NCBI RefSeq assembly: GCF_000466485.1
Contig: NZ_KE992850.1
Location: forward strand, 1-64,000
DNA from: [Clostridium] symbiosum ATCC 14940
Lineage (GTDB): Bacteria; Bacillota; Clostridia; Lachnospirales; Lachnospiraceae
Direction of reading: 5' to 3'
Length of the DNA stretch: 64,000 nucleotides
Position numbers and translations under genes: made by a program. The notes below the pieces were generated by a model. It was not told where the DNA came from. It ran no database searches and saw nothing but the letters and a program-made list of their open reading frames with translations. Positions 17,069 through 26,400 of the stretch are shown here, in pieces. Within the stretch, counting starts at the first letter, position 1; every line of letters starts with the position of its first letter.

Positions 17069-17737
17069 ATGAATTTCCGCGCAGCAGTATTTGATTTGGA
17101 CGGCACACTTCTTGACTTTATGGACGTGTGGGAAAGCATTGATATCGCTTTTCTGAAAAAGTGCGGGTTACCCGTGCCCAGCGGCTATGTCACGGAAATT
17201 TGCGCCCGCAGCTTTATAGAGGCAGCGGAATATACAATCGCTTTATTCCATCTGTCTGAAAGAGTGGATGCGATCATTCGTGAATAGAACGAAATGGCCG
17301 CCTATGAATACGCGCACAATGTAGCGCTGTCCCCGTTTACTGGGGATTATCTCCGGCAGTTGAAACATGCAGGCATAAAATTGGCTGTCGCAACCGGGCT
17401 TCCCCAAAAGCTATATGAGCCTTGTCTGAAAAAGAATGGGATTTATGACCTGTTTGATGTTCTCTGTTCAACAGATGATATGGCACGCGGGAAGGAATAT
17501 CCTGACATATTTGTACATTGCGCAGAACGGTTGGGCGTGCCGCCGGAGCAGTGCCTTGTCTTTGATGATGTTCTGCCCGCGGTCAGAAGTGCAAAGCAGG
17601 CCGGGATGATTGTCTACGGGGTCTTTGAGAAATATTCAGAACACAATATGGAGGAAATTAAAAAAATTGCAGACGGCTATCTGATTGATTTTCACTCCGC
17701 CCCGATTCCTGTTCCGGTTGTGTGTGAAGTTGTTTAG
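17069..17737 (+). pseudogene. HAD-superfamily hydrolase interrupted by an amber codon
   Basis: The N-terminal part has the HAD nucleophile motif AAVFDLDGTLLDF. At 17285-17287 a TAG stands in frame between IIRE and NEMAAYEYA, where a Trp (TGG) would be natural. The frame then continues undisturbed with motif II (LAVATGL), and motif IV (CLVFDDVLPAVRSAKQAGM) and ends at 17737. Joined, the protein would be ~222 residues, normal for phosphoglycolate-phosphatase-like HADs. One G-to-A change explains the break. Recent inactivation is the simplest view. Confidence 0.8.
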
Positions 17738-17790
17738 AGCATGAATTGGAAATTTAACAATTAACATAAGCTAACGAAAAGGAGAAAGAC

Positions 17791-18039
17791 ATGGCGGCAG
17801 TTACAGCTTTAGGATTAGGGAAGACAATGGAAAAGAAACTTCATTCAGTTGGTGTTCATTCAGCCGAAGAATTAATTGAAATTGGTAGCAGGCAAGCTGT
17901 TTTTCGACTCAAGGAGCAATATCCAAACACTTGTGTTGTCATTCTTTATCATTTAGAAAGTGCTATCCGTGGCATTGAAATTAAACAACTGGACGACAAC
18001 TGTAAATCAGAATTAAAATCTTATTTCAAACAATTATAA
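17791..18039 (+). CDS. TfoX C-terminal domain protein
   Basis: 82 residues after AAAGGAGAAAG. LGLGKTMEKKLHSVGVHSAEEL followed by IGSRQAVFRLKEQYPNTCV and YHLESAIRGIEIKQLD matches the helix-hairpin-helix-like C-terminal domain of TfoX/Sxy proteins. It lacks the N-terminal domain, as is common for short Firmicute versions. In proteobacteria TfoX links to competence; no such role should be assumed here. Confidence 0.8.
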   Translation: MAAVTALGLGKTMEKKLHSVGVHSAEELIEIGSRQAVFRLKEQYPNTCVVILYHLESAIRGIEIKQLDDNCKSELKSYFKQL

Positions 18040-18292
18040 CTTCCAGGTTGTTGGAGAGTTAAACGGAGAAACAAATAATTAATGCAAATTGATTTTGTGT
18101 TCCGACAACTGCCGAATAGTATTGCTTAATACCGGGAAATGCCTTATAATTATGCGTTGTGGCATATTGTATTATCCCGTGATTCTCAGTTGGGATAAGA
18201 TAAAGACGCAAATAGAAGCTCCTTTCGATACAAATTGGCCTATACAATCGATTTAAAATACTGTGCATCAGCACAATAAATAAGGAAAAATA

Positions 18293-20164
18293 ATGAGAAA
18301 ACTAGCTTTAAACGATGAAATTTTACTAAGTATCCAGCAGCCCGCCCGCTATATCGGAGGCGAGGTAAACATGGTAAATAAGGACCCTAAAAAAGTGGAT
18401 ATCCGCTTTGCCATGTGTTTCCCCGATGTTTATGAGATAGGGATGTCCCATCTCGGCATCCAGATCCTCTATGATATGTTTAACAGACGGGATGATGTAT
18501 ATTGTGAGCGTGTTTACTCTCCGTGGACCGATTTAGACAAGTTGATGAGGGAGAAAAACATTCCGCTTTTCGCTGTGGAAAGCCAGGATCCGGTAAAGGA
18601 TTTCGATTTTTTAGGCATCACGCTCCAGTATGAAATGTGCTATACCAATATTCTGCAGATTCTTGACCTGTCCCATATTCCGCTTCATGCAGAAGACAGA
18701 ACCGGGGAAGATCCCATTGTAATCGGCGGCGGCCCATGCAGCTACAATCCGGAACCGATCGCGCCGTTTTTTGATTTGTTCTATCTCGGTGAGGGCGAAG
18801 TCGTGTATTTCGACCTGCTGGACCGTTACAAAGAGAATAAGAGAAATGGCGGAAGCAGGAAGGACTTCCTGGAAATGGCGGCTGAGATTCCCGGCATCTA
18901 TGTTCCTTCCTTCTATGATGTCTGGTATAAAGAAGATGGAACCATAGACCAGATGGTTCCCGTCAATCCTCATGCGCCTGATAAGGTGTCAAAACAGCTT
19001 GTGATGGATATGGACGCAACCTATTATCCGGAAAAACCGGTTGTGCCGTTTATTAAGGTAACACAGGACCGTGTTGTGCTGGAAATTATGCGTGGCTGCA
19101 TCCGCGGCTGCCGTTTCTGCCAGGCCGGTATGGTATACCGCCCTGTGAGGGAGAGGAGCCTTGAAGAGCTTAAAGCTCTTGCTTATAAGATGTTAAAGAG
19201 CACCGGGCATGAGGAAATTTCACTCAGCTCCTTAAGCTCGAGCGATCATACACAGCTGGAGGGACTTGTATCCTTCCTGATAGAGGAGTTTGACGGAAAA
19301 GGAATCAACGTATCCCTTCCCTCTCTTCGAATCGATGCATTTTCTTTAGATGTAATGAGCAAGGTACAGGATGTTAAAAAAAGCAGCCTGACTTTTGCGC
19401 CGGAGGCAGGTTCCCAGCGCCTTCGGAACGTTATCAACAAGGGACTGACCGAGGAGGACATCCTGAACGGTTCGGCCGAGGCGTTCAGAGGCGGCTGGAA
19501 CCGGGTAAAACTCTATTTCATGCTGGGGCTTCCCACCGAGACGCCGGAGGATATGCGGGGGATTGCCGAGCTGTCCGAGAAGGTGGCCGAAGAGTACTAT
19601 AATATTCCAAAGGAAGAGCGTTCCGGAAAAGTACAGGTTACCGCCAGCACCTCATTCTTTGTACCGAAGCCGTTTACGCCGTTCCAGTGGGCCAGAATGT
19701 GTACCAAAGAAGAATTTCTGGAGCGGGCCCACATTGTCAATTCCAGGATGAAAGAGATGCTGAACCGCAAGAGTCTGCGTTACAACTGGCATGAAGCGGA
19801 TCTGACGGTGCTGGAGGGCGTTTTGGCCCGCGGTGACAGGAAGGTGGCGGCAGTGATCGAGGAGGCTTATAAAAACGGAGCGCTCTACGACTCATGGTCT
19901 GAACACTTTCATAATGAAACTTGGATGCAGGCCTTCGAAACCTGCGGTGTGGATATCGATTTTTATACGGTGAGAGAACGCAGCCTGGACGAGATATTCC
20001 CCTGGGATTTTATCGATACCGGCGTGACGAAGGAATTCTTAAAACGCGAATGGAACAATGCGGTAAATGAATCGGTGACGCCGAACTGCCGTGCAAAATG
20101 TTCCGGCTGCGGTGTGGCAAAATATAAAGGAGGGGTCTGCTATGAAAATAAGAATGAAGTTTAG
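18293..20164 (+). CDS. B12-binding/radical SAM protein, TIGR03960 family
   Basis: 623 residues. An N-terminal B12-binding-like domain (~30-200) has MSHLGIQILYDMFNRRD and a GGGPCSYNPEP segment. The radical SAM core follows with CIRGCRFCQAG (CxxxCxxC, 4Fe-4S/SAM site) and EISLSSLSSSDH and TFAPEAGSQRLRNVINKGL motifs. The C-terminal Cys group CRAKCSGCGVAKYKGGVC may hold another metal. This family is regularly paired with a DUF2344 protein and RNase G upstream of rplU in Clostridia, as here; the chemistry is unknown but an RNA modification or processing role fits the context (inference). Confidence 0.9.
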   Translation: MRKLALNDEILLSIQQPARYIGGEVNMVNKDPKKVDIRFAMCFPDVYEIGMSHLGIQILYDMFNRRDDVYCERVYSPWTDLDKLMREKNIPLFAVESQDPVKDFDFLGITLQYEMCYTNILQILDLSHIPLHAEDRTGEDPIVIGGGPCSYNPEPIAPFFDLFYLGEGEVVYFDLLDRYKENKRNGGSRKDFLEMAAEIPGIYVPSFYDVWYKEDGTIDQMVPVNPHAPDKVSKQLVMDMDATYYPEKPVVPFIKVTQDRVVLEIMRGCIRGCRFCQAGMVYRPVRERSLEELKALAYKMLKSTGHEEISLSSLSSSDHTQLEGLVSFLIEEFDGKGINVSLPSLRIDAFSLDVMSKVQDVKKSSLTFAPEAGSQRLRNVINKGLTEEDILNGSAEAFRGGWNRVKLYFMLGLPTETPEDMRGIAELSEKVAEEYYNIPKEERSGKVQVTASTSFFVPKPFTPFQWARMCTKEEFLERAHIVNSRMKEMLNRKSLRYNWHEADLTVLEGVLARGDRKVAAVIEEAYKNGALYDSWSEHFHNETWMQAFETCGVDIDFYTVRERSLDEIFPWDFIDTGVTKEFLKREWNNAVNESVTPNCRAKCSGCGVAKYKGGVCYENKNEV

Positions 20165-20891
20165 TAAGCAGGGCCCGCTCAAATTTATCGGGCATCTTGA
20201 TATCATGCGTTACTTCCAGAAGGTGATGCGCAGAGCGGACGTGGATATCCGTTACAGTGAGGGGTTCAGCCCCCATCAGATTATGTCCTTTGCATCACCG
20301 CTGGGAGTCGGTATTTTAAGCAACGGCGAGTATGTGGACATTGAAGTGAATTCCACAAAGGATTCCAAAACGATGATTGAACAGATCAACAGGGAAAATG
20401 CGGAGGGATTCTGTGTACTCAGCTACAGAAAGCTGGACGATTCCGTGAAAAATGCGATGTCACAGGTGGCGGCTGCCGACTATACGATGTGGTTCAGAGA
20501 AGGATATGAGCCGGAGGATGTCCCCCGGTTTATGAAAAATCTGCTGGCATTTTGCCACAGCGATAAAATTGAGATTGTAAAAAAGACAAAAAAGGGACAA
20601 AAGGCGATGGATTTGCGTCCCTGCATCTATGAGGTCCGGCTTACGGATGATAATACCGGGATTTTTATGAAAGTTTCCTCGGGAAGCACGGCCAATGTAA
20701 AGCCGGAACAGGTTGTCGGCGCCTACTATGAGTCCATCGGAATGGAATATCCTGCTTTCGCGTTCCAGATCCAGCGTGAAGAGGTTTATGCCGACGAGGG
20801 CAACGATGCGTCCGATGAAAGTGACGGCGGCGCCCCGGGCGGCAGCCACAAATTTGTCCCACTGGAAGAATATGGAGCAGACATTGAATAA
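20142..20891 (+). CDS. DUF2344 / TIGR03936 family protein
   Basis: 249 residues from the ATG at 20142 with AGGAGGGG before it, overlapping the radical SAM gene by 23 bases. Begins MKIRMKFSKQGPLKFIGHLD, then RRADVDIRYSEGFSPHQIMSFASPLGVG, the diagnostic opening of this family. In some species it is fused to the radical SAM partner, which supports joint action. Molecular role unknown. An acidic Asp/Gly-rich segment precedes the C-terminal FVPLEEY. Confidence 0.9.
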   Translation: MKIRMKFSKQGPLKFIGHLDIMRYFQKVMRRADVDIRYSEGFSPHQIMSFASPLGVGILSNGEYVDIEVNSTKDSKTMIEQINRENAEGFCVLSYRKLDDSVKNAMSQVAAADYTMWFREGYEPEDVPRFMKNLLAFCHSDKIEIVKKTKKGQKAMDLRPCIYEVRLTDDNTGIFMKVSSGSTANVKPEQVVGAYYESIGMEYPAFAFQIQREEVYADEGNDASDESDGGAPGGSHKFVPLEEYGADIE

Positions 20892-22122
20892 ACTGATTGT
20901 TACAAGGTGGCGCGGAAGAATCCTGTCGGCGCTAATGTCAGACAGCAGATGCCGTTCCCTGAGCCTGGAACCGGAGGAGAGCGGCAGCCTTCTGGGAAAC
21001 ATATATATTGGAAAAGTAAAAAATATAGTAAAAAATATAAATGCAGCTTTTATCGATCTCGGAGGAGGAAAAACAGGATACTACAGTCTCTCTGAGAACA
21101 GGGAGCATCGATTCACCAGCCCTCTGGCTGCCGCAGGGGCACAGGAGGGCCGGGTCCTGAAACAGGGCGATGAGATAATTGTCCAGGTAATCAGGGATGC
21201 TGTAAAGACAAAGGATCCCGTACTCAGCAGCAATCTGAACTTTACCGGGAAATACTCGGTAGTAACGCTTGGAAAGACGCAAATCGGATTTTCTGCTAAG
21301 ATAACGGACCCTGTCTGGAAGGAAGAAGTAAAAGAGTATCTCCTGGCCCTGAAAGAAGAGACAGGCCGCAACGGCTTTGGGGTTATTGTGAGAACCAACG
21401 CGAAGGAGACCACAAAAGAGGTAATCGGCGAGGAGGTGCTGGCCCTGAAACAGAGGATGGATGAGCTTTTGGCCAAGGCGGAAAACAGAACCTGTTTTAC
21501 GCTTCTTGAGGGAGCGGAGCCTTCGTTTATCCTGAGCCTTCGGGACACCTATGCCGCCAGTCTCCAGTCCGTGATAACAGACGATAAGATCTGCTATGAA
21601 GAAATGAGACGGTACCTGGATAAGAACCAGAAGGCCGACCTGGAAAAACTGCAATTTTACCAGGATCCCCTTCTTCCCCTTATTAAGCTTTACAAGCTGG
21701 AAGCAGCACTGGAGGAAGCGCTGGAACGGAGGGTCTGGCTGAAATCGGGAGGTTATCTTGTCATAGAGCCGACGGAGGCCCTGACTGTCGTCGACGTTAA
21801 CACAGGAAAATATTCCGGCAAAAAGAATGCCGAGGATACGATACTGAAAATCAACTTGGAGGCAGCCGCCGAGACGGCCCGCCAGCTCTGTCTGCGAAAC
21901 CTGTCCGGCATTATCATCGTTGATTTCATAGATATGGCCAGGGAGGAACATAAACAACAGCTTCTGACCGCACTGGAGGGGGAATTAAAAAAGGATCCGG
22001 TTAAAACGGTTCTGGTGGATATGACAAAGCTGGGACTCGTCGAGATTACCAGGAAAAAGGTCAGAAAACCGCTGCATGAGGTTTATGGGCGCGGAGTAAA
22101 GCCAAACGGTGTACCGAATTAG
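20872..22122 (+). CDS. rng: Ribonuclease G/E family
   Basis: 416 residues from the ATG at 20872, overlapping DUF2344 by 20 bases. An S1-like RNA-binding domain (~35-115) is entered by NIYIGKVKNIVKNINAAFID. The catalytic DNase I-like domain shows VVDVNTGKYSG and IIVDFIDM, with the two Mg-binding Asp residues, and GLVEITRKKVRKPL near the end. It stops soon after, without the Zn-link and extended C-terminus of E. coli RNase E. Single-strand endonuclease acting in rRNA and mRNA processing; clustered with ribosomal genes. Confidence 0.92.
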   Translation: MEQTLNKLIVTRWRGRILSALMSDSRCRSLSLEPEESGSLLGNIYIGKVKNIVKNINAAFIDLGGGKTGYYSLSENREHRFTSPLAAAGAQEGRVLKQGDEIIVQVIRDAVKTKDPVLSSNLNFTGKYSVVTLGKTQIGFSAKITDPVWKEEVKEYLLALKEETGRNGFGVIVRTNAKETTKEVIGEEVLALKQRMDELLAKAENRTCFTLLEGAEPSFILSLRDTYAASLQSVITDDKICYEEMRRYLDKNQKADLEKLQFYQDPLLPLIKLYKLEAALEEALERRVWLKSGGYLVIEPTEALTVVDVNTGKYSGKKNAEDTILKINLEAAAETARQLCLRNLSGIIIVDFIDMAREEHKQQLLTALEGELKKDPVKTVLVDMTKLGLVEITRKKVRKPLHEVYGRGVKPNGVPN

Positions 22123-22174
22123 AAGGAATCATTAAAGCGCTGATTAAAGCGTGAATTGAAAAGTGCTGAAATTT

Positions 22175-22229
22175 ACAGCCCATCTTTACTGCTTTTATGT
22201 TACCAAAGCAGGGAGAGGGCTGTTTTTTT
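22175..22229 (+). terminator. Terminator after RNase G
   Basis: ACAGCCC pairs with GGGCTGT and an inner TGCTTT-type stem adds to the structure; a run of seven T follows. It separates RNase G from the MATE gene. Confidence 0.7.
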
Positions 22230-22253
22230 GAGGCCGACGACTGGAGGTAAACA

Positions 22254-23651
22254 ATGGAAACGACAGAATTAACGGAACTTGAAAAAAAGGAACCGATGAA
22301 GGAAAATAAAATGGGAACCAGGACGATGCTTCCTCTGCTTCTGTCCATGGCGTTCCCGCCGATGCTGTCCATGCTGATTCAGTCACTCTACAATATTGTG
22401 GACAGCATGTTTGTAGCCAGGTACAGTGAAAATGCGCTGACGGCGGTTTCACTCGCTTTTCCCCTGCAAACGCTGATAGTTGCATGTTCCGTCGGCATCG
22501 GAGTCGGCGTGAATTCCTATATTGCCAGGAAATTGGGGGAGCAGCGGCAGGAGGAAGCGGACAGTGCGGTAATCCACGGACTTCTGCTTGCTCTCACAGC
22601 CTCCTTACTCTTTGTAACGGCCGGAGCATTCTGTATCGAACCGTTTTTCAGGATGTTTACGGATGACGGAGCGATTCTGGCAGACGGGCTGATTTATGCA
22701 CGCATCTGTGTCGGCTTCTGCTTTGGACCGTTCATTCATATTTGTATCGAAAAAATTTTTCAGGCAACCGGCAAGATGATATTCCCGATGGCGCTGCAGG
22801 CTATTGGAGCCATACTGAATATAATCCTGGATCCTATCTTGATTTTCGGTTATTTTGGCTTACCGGTCATGGGCGTGACGGGAGCAGCCGTGGCGACTGT
22901 AATCGGCCAGATGACGTCCATGGGTCTTTCATTTTTCGTGTTGGTGGCTTTTCAGCATGATGTAAAGCTTCGTTTAAAAGGTTTTCACTTTCAGGGAGCG
23001 ATTATCCGGCAGATTCTTACGGTTGCCGTTCCCAATGCCTGTATGAATGCTCTAGGCAGTCTGCTCGTGATGGGACTGAATGCCATCCTGATCCGGTTTT
23101 CCAATACGGCAGTCTCCCTGTTCGGCATTTACTATAAGCTTCAGACATTTGTCTTCATGCCGGCCAGCGGCCTTTCTCAGGGGGCCATGCCGATCATGGG
23201 GTATAACTATGGGGCGCGTTCCAGGAAACGTCTCTTAGAGTGCCTCAAATACAGTATCGGAATCTGTTTCCTGATTATGGTGATTGGCTTTTTGCTGTTT
23301 GAGGGGGCCGCGGGATATCTTTTGTCCCTGTTTCACGCAAGCAGCGAGATGCTGGAAATCGGCATTCCGGCGCTGCGTATTATTGCGGTCAGCTTCCTGC
23401 CGGCATCGATCGGGTTTATTCTGCCGACGATGTTTCAGGCCATGGGAAATGGGATTGATTCCCTGATTGTGTTCCTGCTCCGCCAGTTTGTGATCACCCT
23501 TCACCTTGCCTGGTTCCTCCACGGGCCGTTCGGTCTGACCGGAATCTGGATATCTTTTATAGTGGCTGAAACAGCAGGAGCGGCGGCCGCCTTTCTCTTA
23601 TATTGCAGAATTCAAAAGAAGGATGAACTGCTGCGAAAACAGCCGCTGTAA
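22254..23651 (+). CDS. MATE-family multidrug/sodium efflux transporter
   Basis: 465 residues with about 12 membrane helices. Two-repeat MATE architecture: MLPLLLSMAFPPMLSMLIQS at the first helix, VDSMFVARYSENALTAVSLAFP, and in the second half NALGSLLVMGLNAIL and MPIMGYNYGARSRKRLL. Members expel cationic drugs using Na+ or H+. GGAGG precedes the ATG. The gene interrupts the RNase G-rplU linkage typical of relatives, so it is probably a later insertion. Substrate unknown. Confidence 0.92.
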   Translation: METTELTELEKKEPMKENKMGTRTMLPLLLSMAFPPMLSMLIQSLYNIVDSMFVARYSENALTAVSLAFPLQTLIVACSVGIGVGVNSYIARKLGEQRQEEADSAVIHGLLLALTASLLFVTAGAFCIEPFFRMFTDDGAILADGLIYARICVGFCFGPFIHICIEKIFQATGKMIFPMALQAIGAILNIILDPILIFGYFGLPVMGVTGAAVATVIGQMTSMGLSFFVLVAFQHDVKLRLKGFHFQGAIIRQILTVAVPNACMNALGSLLVMGLNAILIRFSNTAVSLFGIYYKLQTFVFMPASGLSQGAMPIMGYNYGARSRKRLLECLKYSIGICFLIMVIGFLLFEGAAGYLLSLFHASSEMLEIGIPALRIIAVSFLPASIGFILPTMFQAMGNGIDSLIVFLLRQFVITLHLAWFLHGPFGLTGIWISFIVAETAGAAAAFLLYCRIQKKDELLRKQPL

Positions 23652-23964
23652 CAGTTCAGACAGGTCTCTGTTACTGAAATATATGGAGATTTAACTGAGG
23701 TAGGGAGTGTGCTCCGCAGACTTTATCTTCGCCCGCAGCCCCAAACCACGGCAATCCTCCCCCCGGGACGAAAGACTCATACACACACACCACCACCCCG
23801 AACGCTGGCCGTCCCGGCGGCGTCCTCACCTGCATAACATATTGCTGAAAAAAATGTTGACAACTTCTTAAAAGAATGCTATTATTTTCTAGTGTGCCGC
23901 ACAGCGAGGCTATAAGTGCGTAAAGCCGCCGAAGCTGGCGAGTAATGATAATAGGAGGTGCCAT
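23652..23964 (+). promoter_or_regulatory. rplU promoter and L21 leader region, with an upstream repeat-like segment
   Basis: TTGACA (23857-23862), 17-base spacer, TATTAT (23880-23885): a near-perfect sigma-A promoter. About 75 bases of leader follow (CACAGCGAGGCTATAAGTGC ... GGCGAGTAATGATAATAGGAGG), whose position and content fit the L21 leader, an RNA thought to give autogenous control by L21. Upstream, ~23700-23840 is C-rich, contains a CACACACA run, and its end repeats bases 1-30 of the window. No gene is evident there. Confidence 0.75.
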
Positions 23965-24273
23965 ATGTACGCGATTATTGCAACAGGTGGTAAGCAGTAC
24001 AAAGTTGCCGAGGGCGATGTAATCAAAGTTGAAAAGCTTGGTGCGGCTGCTGGAGAAGCAGTTACTTTTGACCAGGTTCTTGCTGTTAACAACGGAGAGA
24101 TGCAGATCGGATGCCCAACCGTTAACGGAGCTACAGTTTCCGCAACCGTAGTGAAAGAAGGAAAAGGCAAGAAAGTTATCGTTTACAAGTATAAGAGAAA
24201 ATCTGGATACCATAAGAAAAATGGTCACAGACAGCTCTTTACCGAAGTTAAGATTGACAAAATCAATGCTTAA
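23965..24273 (+). CDS. rplU: 50S ribosomal protein L21
   Basis: 102 residues, the usual size. [19 protein letters not shown] at the start and the [14 protein letters not shown] ending are standard L21 sequence. Binds 23S rRNA. First gene of the rplU-prp-rpmA operon behind a strong promoter and leader. Confidence 0.98.
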   Translation: MYAIIATGGKQYKVAEGDVIKVEKLGAAAGEAVTFDQVLAVNNGEMQIGCPTVNGATVSATVVKEGKGKKVIVYKYKRKSGYHKKNGHRQLFTEVKIDKINA

Positions 24274-24280
24274 TTAAATT

Positions 24281-24610
24281 ATGATAAGAGTAAACGTATT
24301 TTCAGATTCTGAGGGAAATACCAGGAAAATAGAATTAAAAGGCCACGCAGGCTATGATGATTACGGAAAGGACATTGTATGTGCATCCGCATCGGCGCTT
24401 GTACTCAACATGGCGAATTCGGTCGAACAGTTTACGGACGACGGATTTGACGGCAATGTGGAAGAAGAGACAGGGCATTTTACATTCCGGTTTACCGGGG
24501 ACATCAGTAAAGAATCAAAACTTCTTATGGACTCTCTTATTCTTGGTCTTAAGAATATCGAAGAGGCATATGGAGAGGAATATATCAAAATTCGATTTAA
24601 GGAGGTGTAA
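24281..24610 (+). CDS. prp: Ribosomal-processing cysteine protease Prp
   Basis: 109 residues. Contains the catalytic pair H22 (KGHAGYD) and C34 (DIVCASASAL), the hallmark of Prp (YsxB). Prp removes the N-terminal extension of L27 in Firmicutes, an essential step in ribosome assembly; the L27 gene right after it carries that extension. Spacing of 7 bases after rplU and 3 before rpmA shows a tight operon. Confidence 0.96.
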   Translation: MIRVNVFSDSEGNTRKIELKGHAGYDDYGKDIVCASASALVLNMANSVEQFTDDGFDGNVEEETGHFTFRFTGDISKESKLLMDSLILGLKNIEEAYGEEYIKIRFKEV

Positions 24611-24613
24611 GTC

Positions 24614-24904
24614 ATGTTTAAAATGAACCTTCAGTTATTCGCTCATAAAAAAGGTGTTGGTTCTACAAAGAACGGCCGTGATTCCGAGTCTAAGAGATTA
24701 GGAGCGAAAAGAGCCGATGGACAGTTCGTATTAGCTGGCAACATTCTGTACAGACAGCGTGGAACAAAGATTCATCCAGGCATCAACGTAGGCCGTGGTG
24801 GAGACGATACATTATTCGCTAAGGTTGACGGCGTTGTTAGATTTGAAAGAAAAGGCAGAGACAAAAAGCAGGTTTCTGTTTACCCAAGAGCAATTAACGA
24901 ATAA
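24614..24904 (+). CDS. rpmA: 50S ribosomal protein L27 with Prp-cleaved leader
   Basis: 96 residues. Starts [20 protein letters not shown]: the segment up to LQLF is the extension cut by Prp, leaving mature AHKKGVGS, whose N-terminal tail reaches the peptidyl-transferase centre. AGGAGGTG precedes the ATG. A terminator lies just after the stop. Confidence 0.98.
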   Translation: MFKMNLQLFAHKKGVGSTKNGRDSESKRLGAKRADGQFVLAGNILYRQRGTKIHPGINVGRGGDDTLFAKVDGVVRFERKGRDKKQVSVYPRAINE

Positions 24905-24909
24905 TTCAG

Positions 24910-24943
24910 ACAGCTCCATACCATAATGTATGGGGCTGTTTTT
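24910..24943 (+). terminator. Terminator of the rplU operon
   Basis: Stem ACAGCTCCATAC / GTATGGGGCTGT with a six-base loop and a T-run. A REP-like copy follows within 12 bases. Confidence 0.85.
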
Positions 24944-24954
24944 GCATTGAAGGC

Positions 24955-24984
24955 GGTGACCTGTGCGCGTAGCGCGCAGAGTTA
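24955..24984 (+). repeat. REP-like palindrome, copy 4
   Basis: GGTGACCTGTGCGC-GTA-GCGCGCAGAGTTAC: the loop and several stem bases differ from the reference, but the fold is kept. Lies between rpmA and obgE. Confidence 0.65.
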
Positions 24985-25053
24985 CAGCAGTAATTGCATA
25001 GCAGGGTTAAATTGCATACCGGGCTTTTTGGGCTCAGGTGAAAGGAGAAATAT

Positions 25054-26337
25054 ATGTTTGCCGATAGTGCAAAAGTATTTATAAAATCCGGAAAAGGCGG
25101 AGACGGCCATGTGAGCTTCCGCAGGGAACTGTATGTAGCCGCCGGCGGCCCGGACGGAGGGGACGGCGGAAGAGGCGGAGATATTATTTTTGAGGTGGAT
25201 GACGGTCTCAATACACTGACTGATTTTCGTCATGTCCGTAAATATGTTGCAGAAGACGGAGAACAGGGAGGAAAGAAACGCTGCCACGGCGCTAACGGCA
25301 AAGACCTGGTGATCAAAGTTCCGGAAGGGACGGTAATTAAGGATTTTGAATCAGGGAAGGTAATTGCCGACATGTCCGGCGATAACCGCCGCGAAGTTAT
25401 TTTAAAAGGCGGAAAAGGCGGTCTTGGCAATATGCATTTTGCCACTGCCACAATGCAGGTGCCGAAATATGCACAGCCCGGACAACCTGCCCAGGAGCTG
25501 TGGATTCAGATGGAGTTAAAGGTGATAGCCGACGTGGGGCTGGTAGGATTTCCAAATGTGGGTAAATCCACATTGCTTTCACGTGTATCCAATGCAAGGC
25601 CGAAAATTGCAAATTACCATTTTACCACCCTCAATCCCCATCTCGGCGTGGTGGATTTAAACGACGGACAGGGCTTTGTCATGGCGGATATCCCCGGACT
25701 GATTGAGGGGGCTTCCCAGGGAATCGGTCTTGGATATTCCTTTTTAAAGCATATTGAGAGGACAAAGGTTCTCGTTCATGTGGTGGATGCCGCATCTACG
25801 GAAGGACGTGATCCGGTGGCGGATATCCGCGCGATCAATGCGGAACTGGAATCATACAATCCGGAGCTTTTGACGCGTCCGCAGGTGATTGCCGCCAATA
25901 AGACCGATGCCATCTATGCCGGTGAGGAGATCGACCCGATTGAACGGCTCAGGGAGGAATTTGAACCTGAGGGAATAAAGGTATTCCCGATATCCGCCGT
26001 CACAGGCAAGGGAGTGAAGGAGCTTTTATACCATGTCAATGAGCTGTTAAAAACCGTGGACAGAAAACCTGTTGTATTCGAAAAAGAATTTGAATACCAG
26101 TTCCAGGTGGAAAATCTTCCCTATACGGTGGAGCATCCGGAAGACGGCGTATTTGTGGTGGAAGGTCCGAAGATCGACAAGATGCTCGGCTACACCAACC
26201 TGGATTCGGAGAAGGGCTTCCAGTTCTTCCAGAAATTCTTAAAGGACAGTGGTATTTTACAGGAGCTTGAGCAGGCAGGAATTGAGGAAGGCGATACCGT
26301 CCGTATGTATGGCCTGGAATTTGATTATTATAAATAA
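25054..26337 (+). CDS. obgE: Obg-family GTPase (ribosome assembly)
   Basis: 427 residues. Glycine-rich Obg fold at the N-terminus (KSGKGGDGHVSFRRE, then GGPDGGDGGRGGDI), a G domain with GFPNVGKST, switch DIPGLIEGA and NKTD, and the Firmicute-type C-terminal OCT domain (~350-427). Essential late 50S assembly factor and stress-linked GTPase. GAAAGGAGAAA precedes the ATG. Starts the obgE-yhbY-nadD-yqeK-rsfS operon. Confidence 0.98.
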   Translation: MFADSAKVFIKSGKGGDGHVSFRRELYVAAGGPDGGDGGRGGDIIFEVDDGLNTLTDFRHVRKYVAEDGEQGGKKRCHGANGKDLVIKVPEGTVIKDFESGKVIADMSGDNRREVILKGGKGGLGNMHFATATMQVPKYAQPGQPAQELWIQMELKVIADVGLVGFPNVGKSTLLSRVSNARPKIANYHFTTLNPHLGVVDLNDGQGFVMADIPGLIEGASQGIGLGYSFLKHIERTKVLVHVVDAASTEGRDPVADIRAINAELESYNPELLTRPQVIAANKTDAIYAGEEIDPIERLREEFEPEGIKVFPISAVTGKGVKELLYHVNELLKTVDRKPVVFEKEFEYQFQVENLPYTVEHPEDGVFVVEGPKIDKMLGYTNLDSEKGFQFFQKFLKDSGILQELEQAGIEEGDTVRMYGLEFDYYK

Positions 26338-26400
26338 CGGTAAAGAGTACCGGCCGATGTAATGAAGGAAGTTTAAGAGGAAAGCGGGAGTAAGAAATTC

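Noticed and set aside
17285-17287. Pyrrolysine or other recoding of the amber codon in the HAD gene
   Set aside because: No PylT/PylS genes or recoding signal is visible; a point mutation is simpler.
18040-18292. 71-codon minus-strand frame between the TfoX-C gene and the radical SAM gene
   Set aside because: No binding site, no homology I can recognise; the 253-base spacer most likely carries only upstream signals.
20938-21957. 339-codon minus-strand frame opposite RNase G
   Set aside because: Antisense to rng, no start signal and no protein-like motif.
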